Made by a program: the position numbers and the translations under genes. Below the pieces are notes generated by a model. That model had not been told where the DNA came from. It did no database searches and saw only the letters and a program-made list of their open reading frames with translations. A DNA stretch of 64,000 nucleotides from Aulostomus chinensis (lineage: Eukaryota; Chordata; Actinopteri; Syngnathiformes; Aulostomidae): NCBI GenBank assembly GCA_037954235.1, contig JBBMOA010000004.1, positions 9,180,099-9,244,098 on the forward strand. Reading direction: 5' to 3'. Of this stretch, positions 22,648 to 34,620 are shown one piece after another (positions within the stretch are counted from its first letter, which is position 1; every line of letters starts with the position of its first letter).

Positions 22648-25600
22648 ATGCTGTCCATCCCAGAGCTGATCAGGAAGAAGAGAGATGGAGGGAGGCTGAG
22701 CGGTGGAGACATCCGGACGTTTGTTCAGGCTGTAACCAGCAGAACAATCCAGCAATGTCAGACAGGTAGGAGGCGTAGAAGCAGCCTGAGAGGTCAGCAG
22801 GTCAACAGGGAGAACGGCGTTTGCACCCACAAACAGTAAATGTAGCGACCCCAGCCAGTCCACGGTGACGCGGACTGATGTTTCTGAGAAGTCTTTATTC
22901 ACGTCCAGCCGTTATCCTTCCACGAAACACCGTAAGAGCGAGATCAGACAGTCAGATCAAGAACAATGAGGTCTGAAGCACATGACCTTGACGACGAAAC
23001 GACACATGAGAGCGCAAACAAAACAAACAAATATTTATCACGCAGCACCTTGGTCCCAATTCTGGCTACGCGCTTATGTATATATAAAAATTTAAAAAAG
23101 TATATATATATATATATATATATGTATTTTTTAATATATATATATTTATACATATATATTTATATATATATTTATATATATAAATACATATATATGTATT
23201 TTTTAATATATATATTTATATATATTTATATATATATAAATATATATACATATAAAAATATATATATTTATATATATATATTTATATATATATTTATATA
23301 TATAAATACATATATATTTTTATATGTATATATATTTATTAATATATATATTAAAAAATACATATATATATTTATATATATATATTTATATATATAAATA
23401 CATTATGTATTTTTTAATATATATATTTATATATATTTATATATATATAATATATATATATATAAAAATATATATATTTATATATATAAATATATATATT
23501 TATATATAAGGGCAAAACAAAGGCATACAGAGGCAGTTCCCATATTAAAAGAACATTTTTAAAAGTTACTTCAAGTAAACACCTGTAAAAATGTGTGCCA
23601 GACAGAAGTCATGTGATTGACTCCTTTGTGTTTCAGGCGCCATGTTGATGGCGATCTGGCAAAAAGGAATGGTGGACTCAGAGATCCAGACGTTGACCAG
23701 GGAGATGATGTTATCAGGGGATGTGATGTCTTGGCCAAAAGAATGGGCGGGGCATGTGGTTGACAAACACTCGACAGGCGGGGTGGGAGACAAAGTCAGT
23801 CTGGTGTTGGCGCCGGCGCTAGCGGCCTGTGGCTGTAAGGTAAACAACTAAACCTTCCTCATCTCTGGTCTGAATGGATCCATCCAGTTCATCGACTCGT
23901 ATCGTTTTCATTTCTGTCATTTGGCGAAAGCCACCGATAAACTTGTCCTCTATCAAGAGGTTCTGGATGCATGAGGCTTTACCATGCGAGCTACGGACGG
24001 GACCCCAGGCCCTGCTCGGGCCCTACATGCGGATGCTAACAATTAGACACGCTGGTGGCGTGCAGCGGTCGTGTGAGGTCCACGGCAACGGCAGCAGCAG
24101 GACGGTGAAGAATCGCACAGGAAAACTCTTTCAAAGTTCAAATCAAAGAACCGAGCCCACCGGATCAGAACATCCTCTCGAGCAGAGAATCTCACGACTA
24201 AAAAAACAAAAGCCTTCAACTTTCGGTGTTTCGGTGGCGCTAAAGTGGTTCGTGCACTCCAGCTTGAGCTCGTGGCTCCATGTATATGACGTCATGTGAT
24301 ATGTCTTCGTAGGTGCCAATGATCAGTGGGCGGGGCCTGGCTCATACCGGAGGAACTCTGGATAAACTGGAGTCCATTCCTGGATTCAACATCCACCAGT
24401 CAACAGAGCAGGTTCACAGGCTACATCTTCACCTGGAGCGCGACTCTCCTCAAAACGCTACGTTTCACTAACAAACATGAAATCCTGCTCAAACACAAGC
24501 AGGCGTCAGCAACAGTCCAGTCTGACGGCATTGTCTCTTCTTTAGTGTTCCTGGTGGGAGTTTTGTTGCCTAAACTTAAAGGAGCATGGGAAGTTTTGGG
24601 GAAATTCTCTGAACGTCCATTTTTTTTAGATCAAGACAAGCAGAAACCCGCTGAGCAGATGGCTGCTAGTTAGCTTAGCTTAGCTACAGTGAACGCTAGC
24701 AGTAATGAGACGACTCAAAGGTCGTCAGATGCACCAGTAACACACCCGCAAATACCAGGGTTCCTAAGAACTCAAGTTACAATGGAGCTTTGGAGGTGCG
24801 GCGTCACCCACTGCACCGTCAGGACAGTGATGCTAAATGGAATGGGAGCATCGGCGCACCTGTGATACACTGCTAAACGTTCCTCTGAAGGTTCCAGTAT
24901 TCTGCTCATCGGCTGATCTGCGCAGGTGAAGGCGATCCTGAGCGCGGTGGGCTGCTGCGTCATCGGCCAGACAGAGAGGTTGGTTCCTGCTGATCGGGTC
25001 CTGTACGCCCTGCGGGACGCCACCAGCACTGTGGACAGTTTGCCACTCATTACTGGTACTGAACTGCTCACAACAACCCTCAGTCACAACAGACGGGCCG
25101 CTGCTCTCTAATAAGTCAAATCAATGTTTTCAGGCTCCATTATTTCCAAGAAAGGGGCGGAGTCTTTGGACGCTCTGGTGCTGGATGTCAAGTTTGGACG
25201 AGCTGCTCTCTACAAAGACGTGGACAGCGCTAAGCAGCTAGCGCTGCTGTTGGTACATGTGTTGGAGGGTCAAAGTAGTTTCACACAGTGTGGTTCGACT
25301 GTCATCACCAGTTCTACCTGCTAGCTAGCTGGTAGCTTGGGTGTTGTGTTAGCCTCAGTTGTGTGGCCTGATGCTTGAAGGTTAACATGGCTAGCAAAGT
25401 TACTAGCCTAGCATATGATGACATGAATCAACCGTTCAGGTGAAATCATTATGAAGGTTGTTTTATCATCACTAAGAATAAAAAGATGACCTGCTGAAAA
25501 TGGGTCATCGTTTCGGATCGAGTCAAATCAAACTGCATCCTTTAAGGAACTGACAGGTCGCTCGAGACACACACTGTGTACTTGTCTGCAGCCGGACTGA

Positions 25601-27348
25601 CGCTCCACCCCAGTATATAAACGTCTCTGGACGGCGTCCTCAGCAGGAACCCTAACCAAGTCTTTTCACTCAGGCGCGAGCAGGAAACGGCTTGGGCATG
25701 CGTACGGCGGCCGTCCTCAGCAGGATGGACTCCACCATCGGACGGTGTGTTGGAAACAGCCTGGAAGTGATCGAGGCCCTGGAGACGCTGAAGGGGAGGG
25801 GCCCCGAGGACCTGATGGAGCTGGTCGCCACCCTCGGTAGCTACGACCTCTTTGACCTTCACAAAATTGCAGGAAAATCTTGGAATCATGAAGCAGCTGA
25901 TTATGAAACCACCGTTTAACGTGTGAGCCTCCAGCGTCGCAGATGTTTCCAGTCCAAACCTCTGGACTGGAGAGGGACGTTTGACGTCCACAGGTGATTT
26001 CAGGCGCTGCAGTTTAAAACTGGAAAAAACAACTTTATTGGGTCATAAGTTCAACTTTGTTGACCCCTGACCCGGCGGTCGGTGAGCGGCGCAGGATTGC
26101 TGATATCAGAAAACCATCCTGACTCGCTCAGGGGGTCGAGTGGCCAGAGCGCCTGTCTCGTACGCAGCTGACGGCGGGTTTTTTTGCCAAGAAAAAAATT
26201 GAAAAAAATTAAACCAATCAGACAGTCACCGCTGTGGTCATGTGACACGCTTGGACCGATCACTTTAACGACCAAATAAAGATGCTGGTCTTCCCTCTAA
26301 TGTGGCGCCATGTGTGCAGGCGGCGTGCTACTGCTGATGACCCGACTCGTGACCGACCTATCAGACGGCAGGAAGCTGATTTCTGAGGCTGTGACTGGTG
26401 GCGCTGCTTTGTCCAAATTCCAGGACATGATGGAGGCTCAGGGCGTGGCCAAAGAGACGGCCCGGCTGCTATGCTCCGCCCACACGGACTACTACAAGAT
26501 CCTGAGGAAGTCTGAACATCAGACGGAGCTGAAGACACGAGACGACGGTCAGAGCTCCAAGTCTTTGTCTCCTCTGCTGTTCGATTTCCTAAAACCGTTT
26601 GATTTTGTTGGAGATGTGAAACTGAAGATGGCGTGAATCGTTCCACGTGTTTGTTTTACCTCCATTCAAATTGAAGACCATTTCTGATTGGTGTTCCATC
26701 CATCAGCTGGTCATGTAGGCTGCTGATTGGCTGGTGACGACGTCGTCTTTGTCCTCCTGCAGGCGTCGTCGTGGACCTCGATGGTTTGGTTTTAGCAGAA
26801 GTTCTTCACAAACTGGGGGCGGGTCGATTCAAGGCAGGGGAACCTGTCAATCACTGTGTAGGGGCGGAGCTACTTGTGTCACTGGGTCAGAAGGTCACAA
26901 AAGGTGAGAGGTCAAAGCTGGGCGTCTTCCTCTGTCACTTGTGTTGAAGGTAATTTCACTGAGGGAGGAGATGAACACACGTGACGCACTCATGGAGGGA
27001 AGCGTGAGATGCTCAGTCACTCTCGACTCTTCGTCCTTCCTCTTGTAAACGTGAACCTTTGTTCTGGCTTCGTCACATGCAGACGCTTTCATGTGGTCCG
27101 TCCAGTCGAGGCGGTCCTGATGGCGGCTTCTTGTTCTGATGCAGTTTCAAGTCATAAACATCAGCGAGCTTCAACGGTGCCACTGTTTCATGATGAATTG
27201 TGTGATTTCAGGCGGGTCCTGGCTGCGGCTGCATCACGAGGCTCCAGCCCCGACTCCAGACCAGATTAATCAACTGCAGAACGCTCTGGTTCTGGGACCG
27301 GATCCACTTCCGAAACCCACTTTAGTGGAAGAGCTGCTGCTGCCTTGA
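22648..27348 (+). CDS. tymp: Thymidine phosphorylase (9 coding exons)
   Basis: Coding exons: 22648-22765, 23637-23839, 24313-24411, 24926-25055, 25134-25252, 25674-25836, 26320-26547, 26763-26903, 27212-27348. They total 1338 nt (445 codons plus stop) in one consistent frame. The enzyme reversibly converts thymidine and phosphate to thymine and 2-deoxyribose-1-phosphate in the cytosol. Visible hallmarks: IPELIRKKRDGGRLS near the start, the phosphate-binding KHSTGGVGDK with SLVLAPALAACG, the family signature SGRGLAHTGGTLDKLESIPGF, LVPADRVLYALRDATSTVDSLPLI (substrate pocket), VLDVKFGRAALY, and the C-terminal barrel-sandwich-like part ending PTLVEELLLP. Human TYMP has 482 residues, with the extra length mainly N-terminal. 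The chosen Met lies just inside an exon with a good acceptor at 22641-22642, so an upstream exon (non-coding or short coding) is likely. The junction after 25252 is the least certain. The neighbour shank3 is also close to TYMP in human 22q13.33. Confidence 0.93.
22766..23636 (+). other. tymp first visible intron, containing a long AT satellite
   Basis: An 871-bp intron. From about 23091 to 23508 it consists almost wholly of TA, TATATT and AAATAT words with many self-complementary stretches. The rest has no recognised feature. Confidence 0.8.
23091..23508. repeat. AT-rich simple/palindromic repeat
   Basis: About 420 bp of near-pure A/T, with recurrent tatatttatatata and its complement. This gives spurious frames of Tyr, Ile and Lys on both strands. 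It is expected to form hairpins and to be length-variable. Confidence 0.93.
23840..24925 (+). other. tymp introns around exon 24313-24411
   Basis: Two introns (23840-24312 and 24412-24925) with no recognised RNA or protein gene. TTAGCTTAGC-type words occur near 24670. Confidence 0.6.
25253..25673 (+). other. tymp intron 5
   Basis: A 421-bp intron bearing GCTAGC-rich words at 25320-25410. Nothing else is seen. Its donor, gtacat after the leucine run LALLL, was chosen because it keeps phase with ARAGNGLGMRTAAVL in the next exon. Confidence 0.55.
26117..26173 (+). pseudogene. tRNA-Thr(CGT)-like fragment, possibly a SINE head
   Basis: In tymp intron 6, bases about 26128-26160 contain AGCGCCTGTCTCGTA, identical to the D-arm end and anticodon arm (anticodon CGT) of vertebrate tRNA-Thr. 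After it the sequence degenerates: the T-arm begins GGCGGGTT and then runs into a T tract, followed by A-rich AAAAAAATT words. No 3' half cloverleaf can be drawn. It looks like a truncated tRNA pseudogene or tRNA-derived SINE remnant, not a working tRNA. Confidence 0.45.
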
Positions 27349-27852
27349 ACCATTCAGCTGCTCTTCTCATTTGTTTCTGGTTTTAATGATAAAGAATCAA
27401 GTTTCTTTTAAAATGAACAAGTCGATAATCGAAGGCTGCGGATGAAGAAAGCCACTTTCACCTGGATCATTTTTAGAGGCCACCTCCTGCTGGCCATTTG
27501 GAAGAATGCAGGGTTTAGCATTAGCTTCAGAGGCCACGGCCACCTGTCACAAAAACTTTGACTGCAGCTCCATGTAGAGGATGAGTGAGGTGTGAACACG
27601 CTTCCTCATCGAAGGTCAGAAAACAAACACGTCATGAAAACAACTTTATTAAACCACCACAAGCTGACAAAAACACCTCAAGTGTAAAAACAAACAACTC
27701 TAGAAATCTTTATTTATAAAAAATAAAAACAGAAAAACATCTGCAGGTTTATCGAGTCTTTGTCCTGAATCAGAACCACTGATCCAGATCATGATGTCTT
27801 CCTGTTTCTGTTCCCATGGAGACAACCGACCTGCAGGGGATGGGATCAGAGG
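27349..27852. other. Convergent 3' ends of tymp (+) and lsm8 (-)
   Basis: Between the two stop codons (27348 and 27853) lie 504 bp. Plus-strand AATAAA occurs at 27722-27727. Minus-strand AATAAA (read as TTTATT on +) occurs at 27645-27650 and 27709-27714. The two 3' UTRs therefore probably overlap or abut. No other gene is present. Confidence 0.6.
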
Positions 27853-27947
27853 TCAATGAACGACCGAGTTGAGTGGCTCAGCCCGGATGTTTCCCAAATC
27901 CAGCGTGGAGTCTGTCTCCTCGTCGATCTCCCCGATGACCGCACTGC

Positions 27948-27981
<34 letters not shown>

Positions 27982-28377
27982 GAAGTCATTCCAAGGAACA
28001 CGCCCACTCTTAGTGAAAGTCTCAGATTGTCCATCGTCTCCAGAGACCGACAAGAAGATAGAGCCCCTCCTCTAGGGAGCTGAGACCCAGGCTAGTTAGC
28101 TTAGCACAATGACTGGTAGTGGGTGGGAAGTGTTAGCATCGCTGGGCCAATCAAATACACTATTTGAAATTGTGATTGTAACTGTGAGACAGGTCCAAAT
28201 TAACAGAGCAGGATGCTGTTGTCATGAGGTCAAAGGTCACTCACACGTTGTCCCCCCTGACGATGTAGAGCCCCAGGACCACCTGCTCCACCCCCTGACT
28301 GGAGCTGAAGACGCGCTCATGGCTCTCGTCCAGGATCAGGTTGATGGTCTGATCGAAGCCTTTCAGGGTGCCCTGCC

Positions 28378-28435
<58 letters not shown>

Positions 28436-29420
28436 TTAGTGTTGAGAGGGAACATTACTATCAGAATTCTCGACCTGTCACAATCACTGTGAGCAGAATG
28501 AAGCAGAGTGAATGCTCGCTTTTTCTCAGTCCTCCCTCAAATGAGGTTCCACCCTTGATATGAATGTGAAGAATGCTTATTGTTCAGGAAGTAACCAAAC
28601 ACACCTGAATTATTGTAACCTACATCTTTGCCTCAAGTGTAGCATGTAGGATGCTGCTACTAGCTAGCTGGGTGCGGCTACTTGCTAGCTGGGTGCGGCT
28701 ACTAGCTAGCTGGGTGCGGCTACTTGCTAGCTGGGTGCTGAGGGGTGAATGTCGACTGGCTGAGTGAGTGATATTACAGCAACACTCACCACGATCATCC
28801 TGCCGTCGGAGGTGACGATGGCCACGGTCCCTGAGACGCCGCTGTTAAACCAACAACGTGTGCAAATGTGTGTTCAGCGCTGCCACACTCATCAACTCCT
28901 CCCACAACTACACCACTACCACCATGCACTCCTCGCGTCTCCTTGAACTAAGACATCAAATATTCCCCGATTCAGATTCTCACCTATCAGGATTTAGGAA
29001 CAAAAATCCGATGAAGCTCATCACGTGACTACAGCCTCCTGCACCTGGTCACCTGATCTCAGTCCAATAAATCACATTAACCTGAAGACTCACATCAAGC
29101 CGTGCATATCATCAATGACGGCATCACGTAAATGTGAAAAAAGCCTTAGTTACCGGTAGCTGACTCAACCCAGGCGAGTGGAACCGGGTCACCAGCGTTC
29201 TGAGTCTCAGTGCCAGCTAGTAACTAGTAACCAGTTCCGTTACATCACGCCCAGTACTGAAAATAAATTACACTTGGTTCATTTTAGCAATCCTGCTAGC
29301 TAACGGGTAAAGCCATAAAGCCATAGCTAGCCTCATTCATTCATACGGAGCAGCGCTAGCATGCTAGCTAGCTAGCGGGGGAAGGATACGGTTGATGTAG
29401 CTCTCCAGGGCGGTGGACAT
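27853..29420 (-). CDS. lsm8: U6 snRNA-associated Sm-like protein LSm8 (4 exons)
   Basis: Exons on the minus strand: 29420-29390, 28830-28790, 28372-28245, 27943-27853. They total 291 nt, 96 codons plus stop, the same length as human LSM8. LSm8 replaces LSm1 in the nuclear LSm2-8 heptamer that binds the 3' U-tract of U6 snRNA in spliceosome assembly. The protein starts MSTALESYINR, then TVAIVTSDGRMIV and GTLKGFDQTINLILDESHE (Sm1 motif), VFSSSQGVEQVVLGLYIVRGDNV (Sm2 motif with RGDNV), and ends LDLGNIRAEPLNSVVH. The start is the only Met before the conserved block. Exons 3 and 4 are each preceded on the coding strand by GT repeats that form part of the 3' splice-site region. Confidence 0.97.
28000..28140 (-). 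repeat. Dispersed GCTAGC-type element, minus orientation, in lsm8 intron 3
   Basis: Read on the minus strand, this segment contains GCTAACACTTCCCACCCACTACC, a GCTAAGCTAACTAGCCTGGG block, then GGGGCTCTATCTTCTTG and a GATGGACAATC-AGACTTTCACT end. It matches the copies at 36829, 37145-37850 and 42730-43110 in the same internal order. It is the most complete single-copy version seen here. Confidence 0.65.
28378..28431. repeat. (CA)n microsatellite at the lsm8 exon 3 acceptor
   Basis: About 26 CA dinucleotides. On the lsm8 coding strand they read as (GT)n ending a few bases before the cag acceptor of exon 3, in the place of a usual polypyrimidine tract. Confidence 0.93.
28655..28740. repeat. Short tandem of about 22-24 bp rich in GCTAGC
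   Basis: Four units of the form TAGCTAGCTGGGTGCGGCTAC, with alternating 'cttgc' and 'ctagc' starts, in lsm8 intron 2. Confidence 0.85.
28831..29389 (-). other. lsm8 intron 1
   Basis: A 559-bp intron between the 31-nt first coding exon and exon 2. GCTAGC words occur near 29280-29380, close to the donor. No gene was seen. Confidence 0.7.
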
Positions 29421-29935
29421 GCTGCTGCCTGCCGCTCAATGCTCCGGCCGTGGGTTCGAGCGATGCTCCTGCCGGTTCGCCGATGAAGAAAATGCACAGA
29501 AACGTGATAACAGAGACCACACGCACCGCTAAAAACACGGGAGTACAGACCAGAGTAGTCAACCACCGAGGGAGTACGTCACATCCGGTGGAGTGAAGGT
29601 TACGCAGACTGATCGATCGATGTACTGCCCTCTTCTCATAAATACTCCAGTTCCTATCACTGCTCGTCCTGTGAACGTTTCCTCCACATCAAGAATCGTC
29701 CTTGGAAGTGAAGCCCGAGGAGCGTCCGAGGCGCTACGGATGCTCCAAACGTGCACACAAGTAAATATTTCACACAAACGACACGCGATGAGGAAAAAGT
29801 GACCATTTTCAATAATTAATTAAGGGAAGTCTGAAATAAACGCTCTTAGAGTAAAACTGACAGGATTTTTTTGTAAATATCTGAAAAGCGCAACATGAAT
29901 CAAAGGTGAAATGAAAGCAGAAGTGCAGTCGTCCC
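29421..29935. other. lsm8 5' UTR and promoter area
   Basis: About 500 bp upstream of the lsm8 start codon. The region nearest the ATG (29421-29600) is relatively CG-containing (gctccggccgtggg, ccaccgagggagtacgtcacatccgg) and includes a TGACGT on the minus strand (29576-29581), compatible with a CRE-like site of a TATA-less housekeeping promoter. This is inference only. Confidence 0.35.
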
Positions 29936-30179
29936 AGCAGGTCTTTATTCTTTATCTTTATTGTTGCTCAGTAGTCGTCCATACAAAGAGGGGTGGAGGA
30001 GAGCAGTGGAGCCCGACAGGACAAACACCAGGAACGTCATGCTACCAAAGTATTAAATTTGTACAAAAATACTTTACAACATCCCTGTTCCTTAAAGAAA
30101 AATACAGTTTGGTTGGTTGGTGAAGCTACATGGGAACTAATCTGACCCACTATTTTAAATGGCAGTGCAATGCATGTGT

Positions 30180-30385
30180 TTGTGTGTGTCTGTGTGTCCA
30201 TGTGTACCCTCCGAGTCCGGAGTCCTCACATTGCAGCAAAAATGAGTGTGTGTGTGTGTGTGTCCATGTGTAACCTCCTGGTCCGGAGTCCTCACATTGC
30301 AGCAAAAATGAGTCTGTGTGTGTGTGTGTCCATGTGTAACCTCCTGGTCAGGAGTTCTCATGATGTAGCAAAAACAAGTGTACGT
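30180..30385. repeat. Three tandem copies of an approximately 65-bp unit with GT tracts
   Basis: Units start near 30197, 30262 and 30329 with ccatgtgta, followed by a conserved CCTCC-GGTC-GGAGTCCTCA body and a TGTGTG spacer. The third copy is the most diverged. Confidence 0.88.
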
Positions 30386-30679
30386 GTGTGTGTGTGTAGG
30401 CTGAGGTGAATCACTAGAGTGCAAATCCCTGCAATGTTGCTCACACACACAGACACACAAACACACAGATAATACACAGTGTGTATGGCTTTATCTCACT
30501 CATCAAACCCCCCTGAAGCCACGCCCTCTAACCTCAGTGGCTCATTTTAATTGGTGGAACATGTTGAGTGCCAGAAGACTGACACCAAGAAAACATTTTC
30601 CTCAAGATGATGCTGTAGTGACCTGTATAAATACGTCTGTTAGCCAATAACTATACTCGCTTAACAAGCTAACCCAAAA

Positions 30680-31290
30680 CTAGCTATGTTAACCAGGTGT
30701 TGGCCCAATGTTTGCCTCATTTTCACTGGCTTCAGCAGTCAGATGTTGGCACTTCATCAGCTGGAGGGAACATAACTATGTTTAGCATACGTGCAGCCTG
30801 TTTTAGCCTTTTTCAAGGTCTTTGCTAACTAACAGCTATGATGGCCTGGTGTTAGCCTTGTGTTAGTAGCGTGGCTGCAGAATATTAGCTACTGTTAGCC
30901 CTATATTATCCTTGTTTTCAGTGTGTGCTCTTCTTTTATGTCCCTTAGCTCTGTGTAGGCATGTGCAAACACATGGTTTCATTAGCCAGGTGGAATCATA
31001 TGAGCTGTATACTAACCGAATATTATCCAAGTTTGCCAGGTCAAAGCAGTGGCCATTTTCCAATATCTACCTGTGTTGACCAGGTATTGCTTTGTGGTAG
31101 CAGCATGCCCATCAGCTGTGTTAGCCATGTACAAACCAAACACGTGCTATATGCTTGCTGGGGAGGTAAACATAGCGGGTATTAGCCCTGTATCAACCTT
31201 GTGCTCTGTTTTTGTGAGCCACATGCTAATGACATGCCAGCACTGTGCTTCAGAGTCCGAATATCACAGTTTAAGTTTAGGACGGAGTTA
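30680..31290. repeat. Duplicated block, copy A
   Basis: Ordered similarities are shared with 32940-33420: TTAGCCCTGT followed by a GTTTTCA stretch; TTAGCTCTGTG; GCATGTGCA; AGCCATGTACAAAC; AGGTAAAC. The two copies have the same orientation and many small indels. They consist of TTAGC-rich sequence, not coding. Confidence 0.55.
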
Positions 31291-31442
31291 ACAACCAATC
31301 ACAAGTGTCCACACAGCTGTCCTGATGTTGGTCTCAGGGCAGGGAGGGCTTTTACTGGTTCATGTCCAGGGAGGGCTCCGATTGGCCAGTTGAAATAGTG
31401 AGTTCAAACCAAGATGAAAGCAGATAGGAGTTGACATCACCC

Positions 31443-31443
<1 letters not shown>

Positions 31444-31507
<64 letters not shown>
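31444..31507. repeat. (CA)n microsatellite
   Basis: About 31 CA dinucleotides, intergenic or in the presumed grip1 3' UTR. Confidence 0.95.
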
Positions 31508-31509
<2 letters not shown>

Positions 31510-32033
31510 ATACACACAGTCACAGTTTCCTGTAAAAACAGATTTTTTTCTCTAATGTAACATCGTCGTTTACGTGGTTATGAGGTGAAGGTTTTCAGGG
31601 TTTCATGTGAACAGCGACAGACTGAACCATTTTTTTAATTACTATTATACATTTTTAGAGGTTCAGTCACCATGGAAACAAACGAACAAACAGAGAAAAC
31701 TGACAACAGTCAATCAAAAACACACCGATTGATTAGCATAATAGATCACTGTTACTGGGGGAGGAGTCAGGGGAGTCAAGGTGGGGCATGCTCGGCTTCT
31801 TCCTGGGAGTTGATTGGTCGGTTTGTGTGTAGAGGAGAACCAATCACAAACAGGTAAGTAAGCGTTGTTTTTCTCTGGTCTGATTGGTTCCAGCCAATCA
31901 GCTGAATCCCTCAGAATTGCTGTCTGCCTGTAATCCTGGCTGCCTATTGGTTGAAGGGGAAGAGGGAGGCGGGGCAAAGCCAAGACAGGGAGTTGAGGTG
32001 GGAGGGACTTAGCTGGCCTACCATATGCAACCA

Positions 32034-32100
32034 CACACAGACACACACAGACACACAGACACACACACACACACACAGACACACACACACACACACACAC
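32034..32100. repeat. (CA)n/(CAGA) microsatellite
   Basis: CACACAGACA words interleaved with pure CA runs. Confidence 0.92.
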
Positions 32101-32939
32101 AGTGTGGCCAGTCCAACAGGTGTAAACAGTAGAAAAAGATTCTTATTAAACTGCTCAGTGTCGTCGTCATCTTCATCAGCAGCATCTTCATCATTATTAC
32201 GACTCGACCAGTTGGTCGCAGCTTTTTCTTGGCACAGAACTAAACCCTAACCCTCAGAGATGCTCCGATCACATCAGCTGGCTTTCATTAGAAAAAGGCA
32301 AGTAAATGACCTCACACAGTGTTTATGCCTCTAAATCCATCATGGCTGCCTGACCTGCCCAGAGAGGCTGAACGTTGTTTGAAAGACGTCAACACTGATG
32401 TCAAAACCACCCTTTAGAAAAAAAAAATAGTGACACATTTCTAAAAAAGAAAACCTGGTGTAAAATTGGCATATTTTTGTGAGGAGTTCTGCAGGGGCCT
32501 GAGGGGGCACCGCGCGTAGCTGCAGACTCCTTGAACCCATTTAGAAGAGCAGAACGTGGAACCCTAGCCACAACTGGACCGGAGGCTATATTTTGGTACG
32601 GTTATGATTTCGTCCAAGCGTGATGAGCACATGTAAACATCGCAGAGGTCAATGAAAGACAAAGATCTTGGGGTCGGACTTTATATGATTTTTGACGCAG
32701 GTTTGTGTTCTGTGCGCTACCTTTGAATACGCCAGGCTGACTATATTTCTAAAGAACTTTATTTTGAAACTACAGTTGTAAGAGAATTATCTTGCGATCT
32801 TTTCCAAATGGTAGAACATGTGTTTTGTTTAATTTCATTTGTCTAGTCTTTATATTTCAGGAAAAAATTGATACGATTTATATGGGGATGAAATCTAAAA
32901 CTGTCAAGACAAGGAAACTGTAAGAGCCTAAATATAGTT

Positions 32940-33420
32940 ATGTTTGCCATGGGTTAGACAGAGGCCAGGTGAGCCAGGTGTTAGCCTAGCTGGTGTTAGC
33001 CTAGCTGGTGTTTGCCATACATTAGCCCTGTTTTCAAGTATGCTCATCATATCCCACCTTTAGCTCTGTGCCAGGCATATGCAGACATAGCTGTGCATCA
33101 GCTGAAAACCAGCTGAACTAACAATTATCTGTTTGACGGAGCAAGGAATGTTCAAAGTACATGTACTCTCGTAGGATGGCTAGCTTACATTTGCTAATAT
33201 CTAGCAGTGTTCACTTGTTGCTAGCATTGTGATAGCTATATACTAAACCTTGATAGCCATGTACAAACTAAACTTTGCCATAAAAGTTAACGATATGTTT
33301 ACCAGGAGGTAAACTTAGCTGGTTAACCTTATGTAACTATATGGTAGCCTTGTCTTAGGCTAACGCTCGCCCTGTGGTCTGTGATACTCAATTTGGCTAC
33401 AGGACATTTAGCTGCTTGTA
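32940..33420. repeat. Duplicated block, copy B
   Basis: Partner of 30680-31290. It begins with two short tandem repeats of GTGTTAGCCTAGCTG and then follows the same order of motifs as copy A. Confidence 0.55.
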
Positions 33421-33929
33421 TCAGCGATTATATTCTTTCCATCGCTAACTAAAGTCTGTGAGGGAACATTAATTGACGAGTTAATTCACCCTTCGCTCAG
33501 ATTATGAAAGTTAGCATTTTCATACTTAAAAAAAAATTTGAAAAACAAACTGTTAACATGATGCCCCCATTGATTTGGAGAGTAAAATGTCTTAAGTGCT
33601 AACTTGTTCTGATCAACTGTACTTTCAAGAGCATTTTGAAATGAGTTGTTGGTTAGCTGGCTGGTTTTATTCTCAAGTTTAATTAAATTTAGTCCAAATT
33701 TTGAATTACTGGTTTGCCAGTACAGCTGCGTGATTCTATTCTGAACTCCATTTTTTTTAATCAATTCCAAGCTTTTTAACCATCAACACCAGACTCACTC
33801 TAAAGCTTCACAGCCACACGAGACCAGGACCAGGACCAGGACATAAAACCGCTTTAATTTCCTCTGTGGACGTATGAAGAAATCATAATGGCCTGGCGTG
33901 TGAATTTCTGATCGGAGCATCCCTCATCT

Positions 33930-34620
33930 CCTTGGTAACCATCTGTGGGCTCTGGATTCAGGACTAGAGCTCTATCAGTTTTTGTGCTGTTGTGGCTCTT
34001 GGCCAGATTAACCAGAGGCCATGGTTCTGGTTCAAGTAGGACCAGATGGTCCAGGAGCAAAGGTTGTGGAAGCAGTGTACCCAAGGTCCTTGAACCAGGA
34101 CAATATCTTACACCAGAAAGACTATTGGCTGTGGCTCTAGTTTCAAAAAGACCAGTAGCTATGTTTCTGTTATCACTAAGACCGGACCTCATATGTCTTA
34201 GACCCGTAAGACTGTTGGCTGTGGCTCTAGTTCCAGTTGGACTAGTAGCCCTTGCTCTAGGTAAGACCACTTGTTCTGGTTCTAGCCTTAGTGGGATCAG
34301 GTGCTATGGTTCTGCTACCACTAAGACCAGACCCCATGTGTCTTAGACCAAAAAAAACCATTGACCCTGGTTCTAGCACAACTTGGACCTGTAACCCTTG
34401 TGTAGGCTTGTAGAACCGGTCACCAATAATCTCAGACCAGTAAGACCCCTGACTGTGGTTCTGGCTTCAGTAGAACCAGTGACCATCATCGTGGGACCAG
34501 TGAGTGAGCTCTGGCTGCGGTTCCAGTAGGATCAGTAGTTACATCTCTGGTTCCAAGAAAACCAGTTGGGCCAGTGTGTATAACTGGCTCATGTGAACAG
34601 TTGAGGAGTCTCTGTGGTCC
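33930..34620. repeat. Degenerate tandem array of 'ggttctag/accag' words
   Basis: Phrases such as ggttctggttctag, actaagaccag and gtggctctagtt recur every 40-80 bp with high divergence. They look like a decayed minisatellite. A similar lexicon occurs at 49.26-51.08 kb. Confidence 0.6.

Noticed and set aside
32243..32258. Telomere-like CCCTAACCCT
   Set aside because: Only about two units are present, too short to mean an interstitial telomere.
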